DNA of 64,000 nt from Akkermansia muciniphila (GTDB taxonomy: Bacteria > Verrucomicrobiota > Verrucomicrobiia > Verrucomicrobiales > V1-33): assembly GCA_945861415.1 (NCBI GenBank), contig CAMAUV010000010.1, positions 1 to 64,000 on the forward strand, written 5' to 3'. Position numbers and translations under genes: made by a program. Positions 45,046 through 57,994 of this stretch are shown here, piece by piece (the stretch's first letter is position 1; each line of letters begins with the position of its first letter). The notes under the pieces are model-generated. The model saw only the letters and a list, made by a program, of their open reading frames with translations. It was not told where the DNA came from and did not search any database.

Positions 45046-45294
45046 ATGGGATTGCGCAGAAACTTAGGCGCTTTTCCTGCCCGCATCGGCGTTCGCATTG
45101 CCTCCGCCACTGCGGAAGCGGAATCGCTCATTCGGAGGCATCTTGAATTATTAATCCACTTCAATCATCCGCATTTGAACGACGCGCTCATCAACTGCGT
45201 CAACCTGCTCATGGAGATGCGCGACACACAGGCGCAGGTCGGAGAGGAGATCGAGAACTTACTGAAGACTTCCCGCAGTCTAAAACGTCAATGA
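45046..45294 (+). CDS. Small helical protein, unknown function
   Basis: An 82-residue ORF with a plausible coding pattern, mostly alpha-helical (ATAEAESLIRRHLELLIHFN, then ALINCVNLLMEMRDTQAQVG). No known domain. It follows mgtE by 31 bases. Start at ATG 45046. Confidence 0.45.
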   Translation: MGLRRNLGAFPARIGVRIASATAEAESLIRRHLELLIHFNHPHLNDALINCVNLLMEMRDTQAQVGEEIENLLKTSRSLKRQ

Positions 45295-45383
45295 GCTCAT
45301 CCCGCAGATTAGCGATGCCGGCAGCCGGACATGGCGAGCCCATCGGGGCATTCAATTCAGTTCGCCCCGATTGATGGCGCTTT

Positions 45384-45677
45384 TCAACAGAGAGCTACTA
45401 ACTTGAAGTCGCCTTTAAGTGGAGCCGATTGCGCCAAACGGGAGGCTTGCCAGCCATTAGCCGATGGTTGATTACGGCAGGTTGAGATGAGTGACCAGTG
45501 CCCCAGCAGCCATTGCCTCAATTTGCCCTCAACGATTAACTCAGCTAGTAAGGCCAAAGGCAGGAGAACGCAGCCAACTACTCCGCTCTACCAGCCGTGA
45601 ATTGAAAAACCAAATGCGATCCCGAGAGTTACAGAGAAGCCAGTTATCAAATAACGGCGAAGTTCTTTGAGTGGCAT
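45384..45677 (-). pseudogene. Amber-interrupted small membrane protein ORF
   Basis: The minus strand from ATG 45677 reads MPLKELRRYLITGFSVTLGI and AFGFSIHGW, then a TAG at 45590-45588, then continues in the same frame with SGVVGCVLLPLALLAELIVE to a TGA at 45386-45384. Without the stop it would be about 97 residues with two membrane helices. Either a decayed gene or a sequencing error. It is just 3' of mutS on the same strand. The rest of 45295-45383 is empty. Confidence 0.45.
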
Positions 45678-45683
45678 GCTTAG

Positions 45684-48203
45684 TTAAAACAACTCGAGTT
45701 CCACCTGCCGTGTCGCGGGACCGTTCACTTCTTCGGCGCTGGCCGTTTTTTTCGCGCGCGGCTTCTTTAAGGCGGCGCCGGGGTCCTCTTGCGGCGGGGC
45801 GGGGGAGTCGAGCTGGTGGCTGCCGCCTTCGAGTCTGGCGAGGATTTGTTTGGCGCGCTCAATGATGGGCTGGGGAAGGCCGGCGAGGCGGGCAACTTGG
45901 ATGCCGTAGCTTTTGTCGGCGGGGCCGGGGATGATTTTCCGCAGGAAGATGATGCGGTCGTTCCACTCGCGGACGGCGACGTTGGCGTTTCGGACGGCGG
46001 GGCGTTTGTCGCTGAGCGCGGTGAGTTCGTGGTAGTGCGTAGCGAAGATGGTGCGGCACTTCACTTCATCGTGGAGGTGCTCGGCAACGCTCCACGCGAT
46101 GGCGAGGCCGTCGAAGGTCGCTGTGCCGCGCCCGATTTCATCAAGGATGACGAGGCTGCGGTCGGTGGCGTTGTTGAGGATGGCGGAGGTTTCGTTCATC
46201 TCGACCATGAAGGTGGACTGGCCGCGGGAGATGTCGTCGCTGGCGCCGACGCGGGTGAAGATGCGGTCTACGATGCCGATTTCCGCCTGGGCGGCGGGGA
46301 TGAAGCTGCCGGTTTGCGCCATGAGGGTGAGCAGGGCGACTTGGCGGATGTAGGTGCTTTTGCCGGCCATGTTGGGGCCCGTGAGGATGATGAGGCGGTT
46401 CTCCTGCGGCTCGAGGAGGACGTCGTTGGGCACGAATTTCTCCTCGGTCAGGTTCTGGTCGAGCACAGGGTGGCGGCCATCTTTAATGTAGAGGGAATAG
46501 GAGTCGTTGAGGAGCGGGCGGCAGTAGTTGAAGAGACGCGCGGTTTCGGCGAGGCCGCAGAGCACGTCCACGACGGCGAGGGCTTCGGCGGCATCCTGGA
46601 TAGCGTCCATGTGTTCGAGGACGCGGGTGCGCAGGCTTTGGAATTCCTCGAACTCGATGCGACGGGCGCGCTCATCGGCACCGAGGATTTTGTCCTCCAT
46701 CTGTTTGAGTTCGGGGGTGATGTAGCGCTCGCCGTTGGCGGTGGTTTGCTTGCGGGTGTAGTCGAGGGGGACTTTGCCAAGGTTCGATTTGGTGATCTCG
46801 ATGAAGTAGCCGAAGACGGCGTTGAACTTCACTTTCAAGCTGCTGATGCCGGTGCGCTCGATCTCGCGGGTTTGCAGGTCGGCGATCCATTGTTTGCCGT
46901 CGGTGGAGGCGCGGCGGATTTCGTCCAACTCGGCGTGCCAGCCTTCGCGAAGGATGCCGCCGTCTTTGGTGGTGCCGGGCGGCTCGTCCACGATGGCGCG
47001 GGAGACGAGATCGGTGACTTCCGCGAAGTCGCGCAGGCGCGGACAGAGTTCGCTGGCGAGCGCGAGACCTTCGCCGAGGGCCTCGAGGTGGGCGCGGACG
47101 TTGGGGACTTCGCTCAGGGATTGGCCGAGCACGAGCATGTCGCGGGCATTGCCGGACTGGTTAAGCCGACCAAGCGCGCGCTCGACGTCGCGGATGTCCT
47201 TGAGCGTCTCGCGGCACTTGGTGAGGAGAAACGGCTGCGCGATGAGCGACTCGATTAGGTCCTGCCTTGCCCGCAGCGGCCCAAGTTCGCGCAGGGGATG
47301 GAGGATCCAGTCGCGCAGGCGGCGTGCGCCCATGGGCGTATTGGTGCGGTCGAGCGCGGAGAGGAGGGTGTGTTCCTGTCCGCTGCGACTGGTGACGAGG
47401 TCAAGGTTTGCTCGGCTTGCGGCGTCGATGAGGACGACTTTGTCATTCTCCGCGCGCTGTATGCGGCGGATGTGGGTGACGTTGCGGCGGAGGACGTCAC
47501 GGAGGTAATAAAGGATTGCCCCCGCGCAGGAGGCTGCGGCTTTCATGCCGCCACAGCCGAAGCCGTCGAGTGACTGCACCTTAAAATGCTCCAGCAGGAG
47601 GTGATGCGCCTGATCGTAGTGAAACGGCCACGGCTCGATGACCGTCGCGCCTTTGAGTGCGGCGAACTCGCCGGTCTGTTCGTCGCTGTGGAGCGTCTCC
47701 GCAGGCTGGAGGCGGCCGATTTCATCCACCAGTTCCGCAATGTCCCCGAACTCAGCCAGCCGGCATTCGCCGGTGGTAAGGTCCACGCAGGCGAGGCCGA
47801 GGAGCTTGGCGCTGCTACGGTAGGCGGCGGCGACGTAGTTGTTCCGCCGCGTGTCCAGCATGTTCATGTCAATGACCGTGCCGGCGCTGATGACCTGGCT
47901 GATCTCTCGTTCCACTAGCTTGCCTGGGATTGGCGCGGTAGTTTGCTCAGCGATGGCGACGCGTTTTCCGGCGCGGATCAACCGGGAGATGTAGCCTTCT
48001 GCGGAGTGATAGGGCACGCCGCACATGGGGATTTCATTGCGGCGGGTGAGCGATAGATTGAGGATGGAGGCAGCGACTTTGGCATCCTCGAAGAACATTT
48101 CGTAGAAGTCGCCGAGCCGGAAGAACAGCAGCACGTCCTGCGGCAGCGAGCGCCGCAAGGCGTGGTATTGCTTCATCATTGGGGTCTGGCCTGCGTCGGA
48201 CAT
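45684..48203 (-). CDS. mutS: DNA mismatch repair protein MutS
   Basis: An 839-residue mismatch-recognition ATPase. Near the N-terminus FFRLGDFYEMFFEDA holds the Phe-x-Glu mismatch-binding motif. The C-terminal ATPase has GPNMAGKST (near residue 605), DEIGRGTATFDGLAIAW and the ATHYHEL motif. Start chosen at 48203 (MSDAGQTPMMKQYHALRRSL). The upstream in-frame codons to 48317 are unlikely to be translated. No mutL lies in the window. Confidence 0.95.
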   Translation of the reverse strand: MSDAGQTPMMKQYHALRRSLPQDVLLFFRLGDFYEMFFEDAKVAASILNLSLTRRNEIPMCGVPYHSAEGYISRLIRAGKRVAIAEQTTAPIPGKLVEREISQVISAGTVIDMNMLDTRRNNYVAAAYRSSAKLLGLACVDLTTGECRLAEFGDIAELVDEIGRLQPAETLHSDEQTGEFAALKGATVIEPWPFHYDQAHHLLLEHFKVQSLDGFGCGGMKAAASCAGAILYYLRDVLRRNVTHIRRIQRAENDKVVLIDAASRANLDLVTSRSGQEHTLLSALDRTNTPMGARRLRDWILHPLRELGPLRARQDLIESLIAQPFLLTKCRETLKDIRDVERALGRLNQSGNARDMLVLGQSLSEVPNVRAHLEALGEGLALASELCPRLRDFAEVTDLVSRAIVDEPPGTTKDGGILREGWHAELDEIRRASTDGKQWIADLQTREIERTGISSLKVKFNAVFGYFIEITKSNLGKVPLDYTRKQTTANGERYITPELKQMEDKILGADERARRIEFEEFQSLRTRVLEHMDAIQDAAEALAVVDVLCGLAETARLFNYCRPLLNDSYSLYIKDGRHPVLDQNLTEEKFVPNDVLLEPQENRLIILTGPNMAGKSTYIRQVALLTLMAQTGSFIPAAQAEIGIVDRIFTRVGASDDISRGQSTFMVEMNETSAILNNATDRSLVILDEIGRGTATFDGLAIAWSVAEHLHDEVKCRTIFATHYHELTALSDKRPAVRNANVAVREWNDRIIFLRKIIPGPADKSYGIQVARLAGLPQPIIERAKQILARLEGGSHQLDSPAPPQEDPGAALKKPRAKKTASAEEVNGPATRQVELELF

Positions 48204-48685
48204 AATTGCGGTCCAGATAGACACGGGGCCCCACGAGCGCAAGACTTGAGAAAGATCACGAACCTCCATCCACAGAGGCACAGTTGGCCTGCGGAAGGGG
48301 CCGCGAAAAGGCTCCAATGGCGGTTAGGCAGTCGAAGACGAAGGCGGAGCACCGGCATAGGAGGCCTTTAGTAACTTACTGGCCACGTGCGGCCTCGTTT
48401 ACGGCAACTTTTTGGCAGCGTCATTTTGACTGTGGAATTCCGGGCTCAGTCTTCACAGTTCAAAATAGTCTTTTGGCTCGGGATGCCCTATTTTAGGCCT
48501 CGGCGAGGCCAGAAACGCCGCGGGAAAAGGGGCTAGGAGGTTAAAAAGGAGGGCATTGCAAAGATTCTGAACCGGAGGAGCAGAAAAAAGGAAAAAAGTG
48601 AAGAAATTAGTTGCGGGCTGAAATTCCTGTGTTAATGGCAAGGCGTCGCACGAAACAACGCGATCAGAGCGACAGAATTCATTAA

Positions 48686-48721
48686 CCGATTGTGGCAGTA
48701 ATAGCCACAACCGGGTTTTTT
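48686..48721 (+). terminator. Terminator-like hairpin in rrn leader (first)
   Basis: CCGATTGTGGC (48686-48696), loop AGTAATA, GCCACAACCGG (48704-48714), then six T (48716-48721). The stem is 11 pairs with one A-C mismatch. This is a normal intrinsic terminator shape, placed upstream of 16S, so it would stop read-through into the operon or act as an attenuator. Confidence 0.6.
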
Positions 48722-48817
48722 GTCCCCCTAAATCAAGAGTTCATTGAAAGAATCAGTTTAGTTTTACCATTGGTCTGACGATCTGTGGTAAAGTTTAAGG
48801 AAAGACTAATTTGTGCG

Positions 48818-48849
48818 CTGCGCGATGCATAAGCTCGCGCGGTTTTTTT
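48818..48849 (+). terminator. Terminator-like hairpin in rrn leader (second)
   Basis: CTGCGCGA (48818-48825) pairs with TCGCGCGG (48835-48842) around a 9-base loop, with one T-G wobble, and is followed by seven T. It lies about 100 bases before the mature 16S 5' end, so rRNA transcripts must either ignore it by antitermination or start later. Confidence 0.6.
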
Positions 48850-48943
48850 GCCGGAGTAAAATCCGGCATCGTCAAATATTTCTTCTGAGCATTGCGATAA
48901 CGAGCATTAATCATGCCGGAATCAACATGTTTAGAATTCAATT

Positions 48944-50495
<1,552 letters not shown>

Positions 50496-50692
50496 TGGAG
50501 ACAAAGAACTGCCGGCTGGATTAACTACCCCCAGCCTATAATCGAGCAGTTCAGGTCGATACCGTAAGCTCTATGAGCACGGTATGGCAGCCAGTAATGA
50601 CTGCCAAACCTTGCCGCACGGGCCGCACTCACGCAGTGCACATTTTAGTCTTTACTTTCCTCAAGCGTAACATGCCGTTCTTTACGGCAGCC

Positions 50693-50768
50693 GGGGGTTT
50701 AGCTCAGTTGGTAGAGCGCTAGCTTTGCAAGCTTGATGTCAGGAGTTCGAGTCTCCTAACCTCCACCA
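50693..50768 (+). tRNA. tRNA-Ala (anticodon TGC)
   Basis: Complete cloverleaf from GGGGGTT (50693-50699), paired with AACCTCC before an encoded ACCA end at 50768. Anticodon loop TTTGCAA gives TGC. It sits in the 16S-23S spacer, 199 bases after 16S. Confidence 0.95.
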
Positions 50769-50838
50769 TTTTTTTGGAGGATGGGGCTCACCTGACTGGC
50801 GATCCCGCCCTCTCAACAAGCATGGTGTTTCAACACAT

Positions 50839-50915
50839 GGACCCATAGCTCAGTTGGTTAGAGCACCGCCTTGATAAGGCGGGGGTCGCAGGTTCGAGTC
50901 CTGCTGGGTCCACCA
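50839..50915 (+). tRNA. tRNA-Ile (anticodon GAT)
   Basis: Complete cloverleaf from GGACCCA (50839-50845), paired with TGGGTCC, with encoded ACCA ending at 50915. Anticodon loop TTGATAA gives GAT. Lies 70 bases after tRNA-Ala in the same spacer; 50916-51079 is then the rest of the spacer leading to 23S. Confidence 0.95.
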
Positions 50916-51079
50916 TCTGGCAACCGTAAGAGGAAAACTGATTCACAAAGTGTCTTAGAACACGTTCATTGACATCTGCATACAGGGTAATAAGAAATAC
51001 AAAGAATCTGGAGCCAAAAGGGCTTCACTCATATATTCTTAGGAAATACGGTAAATTTTTCCCTTTTTTGAGAAAGGGG

Positions 51080-53934
<2,855 letters not shown>

Positions 53935-54053
53935 CCCCACTCAAATTCCTTAAGTATTTCCTCCTGTATGCAGATATCAGTGAACTGTTCACAAGTCACT
54001 TTAGACTTTCGGTCGCTATGGCCGGCAGGTTCCCGTCACTGTTGTGACTGGAA

Positions 54054-54169
54054 TCTGGTGACCATAGCGCAGTGGAACCACCCGTTCCCATCCCGAACAC
54101 GGAAGTGAAACGCTGCAGCGCCAATGGTAGTTTGACGATAGGTCATGCGAGAGTAGGACGTTGCCAGGT
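54054..54169 (+). rRNA. rrf: 5S ribosomal RNA
   Basis: About 116 bases. TCTGGTGAC at the 5' end pairs with GTTGCCAGG at the 3' end. The conserved block CCCATCCCGAACACGGAAG is present, so this is a normal bacterial 5S gene, last of the operon. Confidence 0.93.
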
Positions 54170-54173
54170 TATG

Positions 54174-54209
54174 AGCCTGCACTGCGAAAGCGGTGCAGGC
54201 TCTCTTTTT
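54174..54209 (+). terminator. Strong intrinsic terminator after 5S
   Basis: AGCCTGCACTGC, GAAA tetraloop, GCGGTGCAGGCT: a 12-pair stem with one T-G wobble, followed by CTCTTTTTG. This would end the rRNA transcript just past 5S. Confidence 0.85.
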
Positions 54210-54361
54210 GTTTTCGCGGCGCCTAGACCGCGCAATTCCTGATCTGGACCTTCGCCTATCCGTCAGAACTCAGTCGGAACGCTTGCCTGCCTAATCAAAG
54301 AACAGGCCGAACGATGATCTATTCCAATACCGCGAGGATCGCCACGCCCATCGTTTTCAGC

Positions 54362-54401
54362 AAAAAGCCCCGCCACAGGCCCTCTGTGGCGGGGTTTTTT
54401 T
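54362..54401. terminator. Bidirectional intrinsic terminator
   Basis: CCCCGCCACAG (54368-54378), loop GCCCT, CTGTGGCGGGG (54384-54394), with seven T after on the plus strand and five A (54362-54366) before, so it can also terminate the minus-strand gene ending at 54432. It sits between two convergent units. Confidence 0.85.
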
Positions 54402-54431
54402 ATTTACAATTACCTTAGAGGCGATAGAGCT

Positions 54432-55295
54432 TCAGTTAACCAAAGGAAGGAGGTTATCAATGCACCACTGACCGTTCTGGAGTGTGACACCATCCGGGTC
54501 CTCTACAGCAACGTGGGCCTCGTCTTCACAGATGATCCAGCCTTCATAATTACGCGCAACGAGCCACTCGGTGATTTTGTGGAAATCAAGTTTGCCGCTT
54601 CCCATTTGAGCCCACGGCTCAGGGCCGTTTCCGCTGAAGTCCTTGTAATGAATGTGATTAACCAGATGCTGCCATTTATTGAGGGTGGCAATGACGTCCA
54701 TGCCGCCGCGAATAATGTGTCCGACGTCGGGTGTCCAGCCAGTGACTTTGGGATCCAGGCTGCTAATCACCACGTCGTAATCTTCCTGCGTCCGGACAAG
54801 TGAGGAAGGGGGGCTGTTGGGGTGATAGGAGCATTTCAACCCCGCATCGACCCCACGCTGGGAGACCCGATTGATGTTCCTGACAACATTTAGCCGGCGC
54901 CTTTGCAAGTCTTTCGTGCGACCGCTGGGGAGCGTTACGGTGCCGAGCATCGCGCCAGGGAAGTGCTTCAGAAGGTTAATGGTAAAGTCGGCGCATTCCA
55001 GTTCCGCCGGGGTCTCGTCTTCCCCGTCCCATGCACAAATCAGTGCGAGTCCGGCGAGGGTCATGTTGTGCTCCTGAAGGGTATCCTTCAACTTCATGGG
55101 ATCGCAGAAGTCTCCGAGCCAGTATTTACAGCAGCCAAGTGCGCTCTGGGAAATTTCAAGGACCATCGGCTCAATGCCGGTAAAGCCGGCGGCGGCCGCC
55201 ACTTTGATCATGTGATCGAGCTTGTTGTCATAGCCTTTGCCGGTTCCCTGCATGAACCATGTATAGACTTCACTTCCAAATCGAATATTGCTCAT
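54432..55295 (-). CDS. Sugar-phosphate isomerase/epimerase-like TIM barrel
   Basis: A 287-residue protein of the xylose isomerase-like TIM-barrel family (AP endonuclease 2 fold). Elements: FGSEVYTWFMQ, AAAAGFTGIEPMVLEIS, and metal-ligand-like segments GWTPDVGHIIRGGMDV and NHIHYKDFSG near the end, then EGWIICEDEAHV. These resemble divalent-metal dependent epimerases or isomerases of sugars or inositols; substrate unknown. It follows the prephenate dehydratase-like gene by 88 bases on the same strand. Confidence 0.75.
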   Translation of the reverse strand: MSNIRFGSEVYTWFMQGTGKGYDNKLDHMIKVAAAAGFTGIEPMVLEISQSALGCCKYWLGDFCDPMKLKDTLQEHNMTLAGLALICAWDGEDETPAELECADFTINLLKHFPGAMLGTVTLPSGRTKDLQRRRLNVVRNINRVSQRGVDAGLKCSYHPNSPPSSLVRTQEDYDVVISSLDPKVTGWTPDVGHIIRGGMDVIATLNKWQHLVNHIHYKDFSGNGPEPWAQMGSGKLDFHKITEWLVARNYEGWIICEDEAHVAVEDPDGVTLQNGQWCIDNLLPLVN

Positions 55296-55383
55296 AGGTT
55301 TAAGTTTAACGGGTGAGTTGTCATGGGATTGTGGATGGCTTTATCCGGTAGGCTGCGGGGTGACAAGTCCGGAGTTGCGGCGG

Positions 55384-56478
55384 TCAATCGGGCCAGAGAA
55401 AATCATCTGGATAAAACTTCCGCCGGAAGGCGTCGCGGTGCTGCGGATGTCGGTGCAGGAGCGGAGTATTGGGATAAGACCCAAGCAATATGCACGGGCG
55501 TTCATGTAACGGACGCGCCGTCAGGGGGCCATTGATTTCCGCTTCCGCTTCCGCTACCAAGGGGTCGTCGCAGTGTCCTTCAATCTCTGCAAAGAACAAG
55601 TATTCGAACGCCCGCTCAAGGCGCGGGTAGGGGTAGAGCACCGCGACGCTGATGCCGCGCTGGGCGAAAGCGCCAAGGGCGCGATGCATACTACCAGCGG
55701 TGTCCGGCAGGTTTAGAAGATAGCATGTTTTCTGAATATGGTGGTCGCGCGTGCCGGTGACCTGCGCGAGTTGGTCTCGCTGAGTGACGACGATGCGATT
55801 TCCGGTCGGTAGAATGGATTCGGCTGGCCCCGGGCCAAGCACCCAAAAACGGGTCAGGCCGTGACTGTAGTCCGTGAGGCTATTGCTGTCCCAGTCGAGT
55901 CCCAGCAAATCCCGGGCTTGCTTGAGATTGACCTCACGAAGCGCATCACTGTTCGCCTCCAGAGCCTCATGGGAAGCCATGGCGGCGACGCTATCGTCTG
56001 CGAGCGCATCAATTACGCCCTGACCCGTGCTGAGGGCCGTGGTGATTTCTACGCCCGGCAGTGCTTTTTGAACGGCCGAGAGAAATCGTGAGCACTGGCG
56101 CAGCGCGCTGGCATGACTCGCAATACGACGGATTTTAGTAAAGTCACCGCTGCGGCTCAGCAAAAGGTGACGGATAGGTAGTAATTCCTCCCAGCAAATA
56201 AACGGTCGGCGTTTTTGTTCGCTCTCAAAGAGGCGCTCAAGTTCCCGAATGGATTCTATGATAATGCCATCTAGAGTATTTTCGACCGCTATGACGCCGT
56301 AATCCACGGCGCCATCGGCCGCCGCCTGAATGATTTCTGCATGGGACTTCAGCGGCACAGATGTGCATGCTGAAATACCATTGGCTTTGCCGTGCAGATG
56401 CGCAGCAAAGCGCCGCGCAGCCGTGTAGCCGTTCGTGAGCCGGGCGGGAGCCAGAAAAGCGATGCGCGGGGCAGCCAT
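55384..56478 (-). CDS. Prephenate dehydratase-like protein with ACT domain
   Basis: A 364-residue protein. An N-terminal prephenate dehydratase domain has VDYGVIAVENTLDGIIIES and the catalytic-type TRF in HGLTRFWVLG. The start of the fold, FLAPARLTNGYTAARRFA, is altered compared with the usual G-x-G-T-F-S. A C-terminal ACT-like domain (LLNLPDTAGSMHRALGAFAQ) follows, then a tail of about 65 residues. It would convert prephenate to phenylpyruvate in phenylalanine synthesis if active. Divergent from the outer-membrane channel gene. Confidence 0.7.
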   Translation of the reverse strand: MAAPRIAFLAPARLTNGYTAARRFAAHLHGKANGISACTSVPLKSHAEIIQAAADGAVDYGVIAVENTLDGIIIESIRELERLFESEQKRRPFICWEELLPIRHLLLSRSGDFTKIRRIASHASALRQCSRFLSAVQKALPGVEITTALSTGQGVIDALADDSVAAMASHEALEANSDALREVNLKQARDLLGLDWDSNSLTDYSHGLTRFWVLGPGPAESILPTGNRIVVTQRDQLAQVTGTRDHHIQKTCYLLNLPDTAGSMHRALGAFAQRGISVAVLYPYPRLERAFEYLFFAEIEGHCDDPLVAEAEAEINGPLTARPLHERPCILLGSYPNTPLLHRHPQHRDAFRRKFYPDDFLWPD

Positions 56479-56594
56479 GAGGAAGCGTCCCTACGCTCAC
56501 ATTTTACGGCGGCAAGCGAAGCTCCGCAGGAGCGCACGGGTCCCTACATGAGAGGTTGACGGGGAAGTCGTTGATCGACTCTTACGGCTATTAT

Positions 56595-57974
56595 ATGACT
56601 TGGCGTTTCCTCCCGCCCGCGCTGGCCCTTCTTTGTTTGTCTTCCTGCGGGGGCACCCGTCCGCAGATGCGATCGTCTTTGCCCGAAAAAGCCGCACCCG
56701 GCAGCACATGGGCGGCGCAGGACTCTAGCCACTCCATGGCTGAGCCAGTGGCATGGCTGGAGCAATTTGACGACGCCGCGATGCGAAGTGCAGTGCACGA
56801 AGCGATAAAATCCAATCCTGATCTCGCTTCGGCAGCTTCCCGCATGCGCCAGGCACGTATCCGTGAGGTGCGGGAGGGCGCAGCGCGTCTGCCATCAGTG
56901 AATTCCGGACTTCGAGCCGGAAACAACGGAGCCGGTGCGGACAACTGGAACTTTGAAACCGATTACAGCCTGTCGCTTGATGTGGCATGGGAAGCCGATG
57001 TTTGGGCGCGGCTCCGTGACCGCACTCAGGCCAGCGCGGCGGAGGCACAGGCTGCGGAGGCAGATTTTGCCGCAGCCCGGCTCTCTCTCGCCGCTAATGC
57101 GGCCCGCGCGTGGTGCAATCTTCTTGAGGCTGGCCAGCAGGTGAGCCTGGCAGAGCAGTCCGTCACTACATTCCGGAAAGGCTTGCAGACCGTGGACAGC
57201 AACTTCAACAAAGGCGTACCTAACGTCACTGCACTTGACGTCCGTCTGGCCCGCACAAGCCTTGCCAGCGGGGAAAGCAATCTGCAGAGCCGGTTGCGCG
57301 CCCGGGACGCCGCGCGCCGGAATCTGGAAGCGCTGTTAGGCCGTTATCCCGCCGGGGTGATTGATGTCGGCGGGAAGTTTCCTGCGCTGCGGCGTGAAGC
57401 GCCGGTAGGTCTGCCAGGTTCGCTGCTTCTGCGGCGTCCGGATATACAGGCCGCCGAGCGGCGTGTGGCTGCTGCTTTCTCTGCTGAGGCCGTGGCCCGC
57501 AAAGCCCTGCTCCCGTCCATAAGGCTGACGGGCGGTCTGCATACCGCATCGGGTGAACTGTCCAGCCTGCTGGATGAGCGCAAGCTGGTCGCCTCGCTCG
57601 CGCAATCCCTTGCGCAGCCGATCTTTGCCGGCGGAGCATTGAAAGCAGCGGTGCAGTTGAGCGAAGAACAGCGGAGAGAACTCGCTACTCGCTACGCAGC
57701 GACAGCGCTGGAGGCGTTTCGGGAAGTGGAGACAGCCCTTGCTGCCGAGCGCTACATTGCCGGACAAATCGCCGCGCAGGAGGTCTTCGTCCAAGAATCG
57801 GCGGAGGCCGAGCGTCTTGCGATGTCGCAGTATGAACGGGGCTTAACGGACATCCTCCGGGTGCTGGAAAGCCAGCGACGGGCCTTCGATTCCCGCAGCG
57901 GTCTGCTGCGCGCGCAGAATCAGTTGCTGCAGGCGCGAATCGACCTTTGCCTCGCCCTCGGAGGAGGATTTTGA
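56595..57974 (+). CDS. Outer-membrane efflux lipoprotein (NodT/OprM type)
   Basis: A 459-residue lipoprotein from ATG 56595 (MTWRFLPPALALLCLSSCGG), with lipobox LSSC at about residue 15-18. Two TolC-like repeats follow: VHEAIKSNPDLASAASRMRQ and LLRRPDIQAAERRVAAAFS are the usual openings. It forms the outer-membrane duct for an export pump. No adaptor or RND gene is adjacent; the next genes are a ChrA-type transporter and an ABC exporter. Confidence 0.85.
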   Translation: MTWRFLPPALALLCLSSCGGTRPQMRSSLPEKAAPGSTWAAQDSSHSMAEPVAWLEQFDDAAMRSAVHEAIKSNPDLASAASRMRQARIREVREGAARLPSVNSGLRAGNNGAGADNWNFETDYSLSLDVAWEADVWARLRDRTQASAAEAQAAEADFAAARLSLAANAARAWCNLLEAGQQVSLAEQSVTTFRKGLQTVDSNFNKGVPNVTALDVRLARTSLASGESNLQSRLRARDAARRNLEALLGRYPAGVIDVGGKFPALRREAPVGLPGSLLLRRPDIQAAERRVAAAFSAEAVARKALLPSIRLTGGLHTASGELSSLLDERKLVASLAQSLAQPIFAGGALKAAVQLSEEQRRELATRYAATALEAFREVETALAAERYIAGQIAAQEVFVQESAEAERLAMSQYERGLTDILRVLESQRRAFDSRSGLLRAQNQLLQARIDLCLALGGGF

Positions 57975-57994
57975 AAACCGTGGCAGCCCTAAGT

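Larger units (their letters stand above)
48204..48943. other. mutS upstream and rRNA operon leader region
   Basis: No protein gene is seen. The plus-strand leader holds a terminator-like hairpin at 48686-48721, a second at 48818-48849, and a third perfect stem GCCGGA/TCCGGC at about 48851-48868. A TTGAAA at 48744-48749 and a TAAAGT near 48789-48794 are possible promoter elements but their spacing is not ideal. The rrn promoter is likely in this region, but its position is not fixed. Confidence 0.5.

Noticed and set aside
45789..47258. 489-codon plus-strand ORF opposite mutS
   Set aside because: Antisense of a complete MutS; repetitive Asp/Gly/Val text, no domain.
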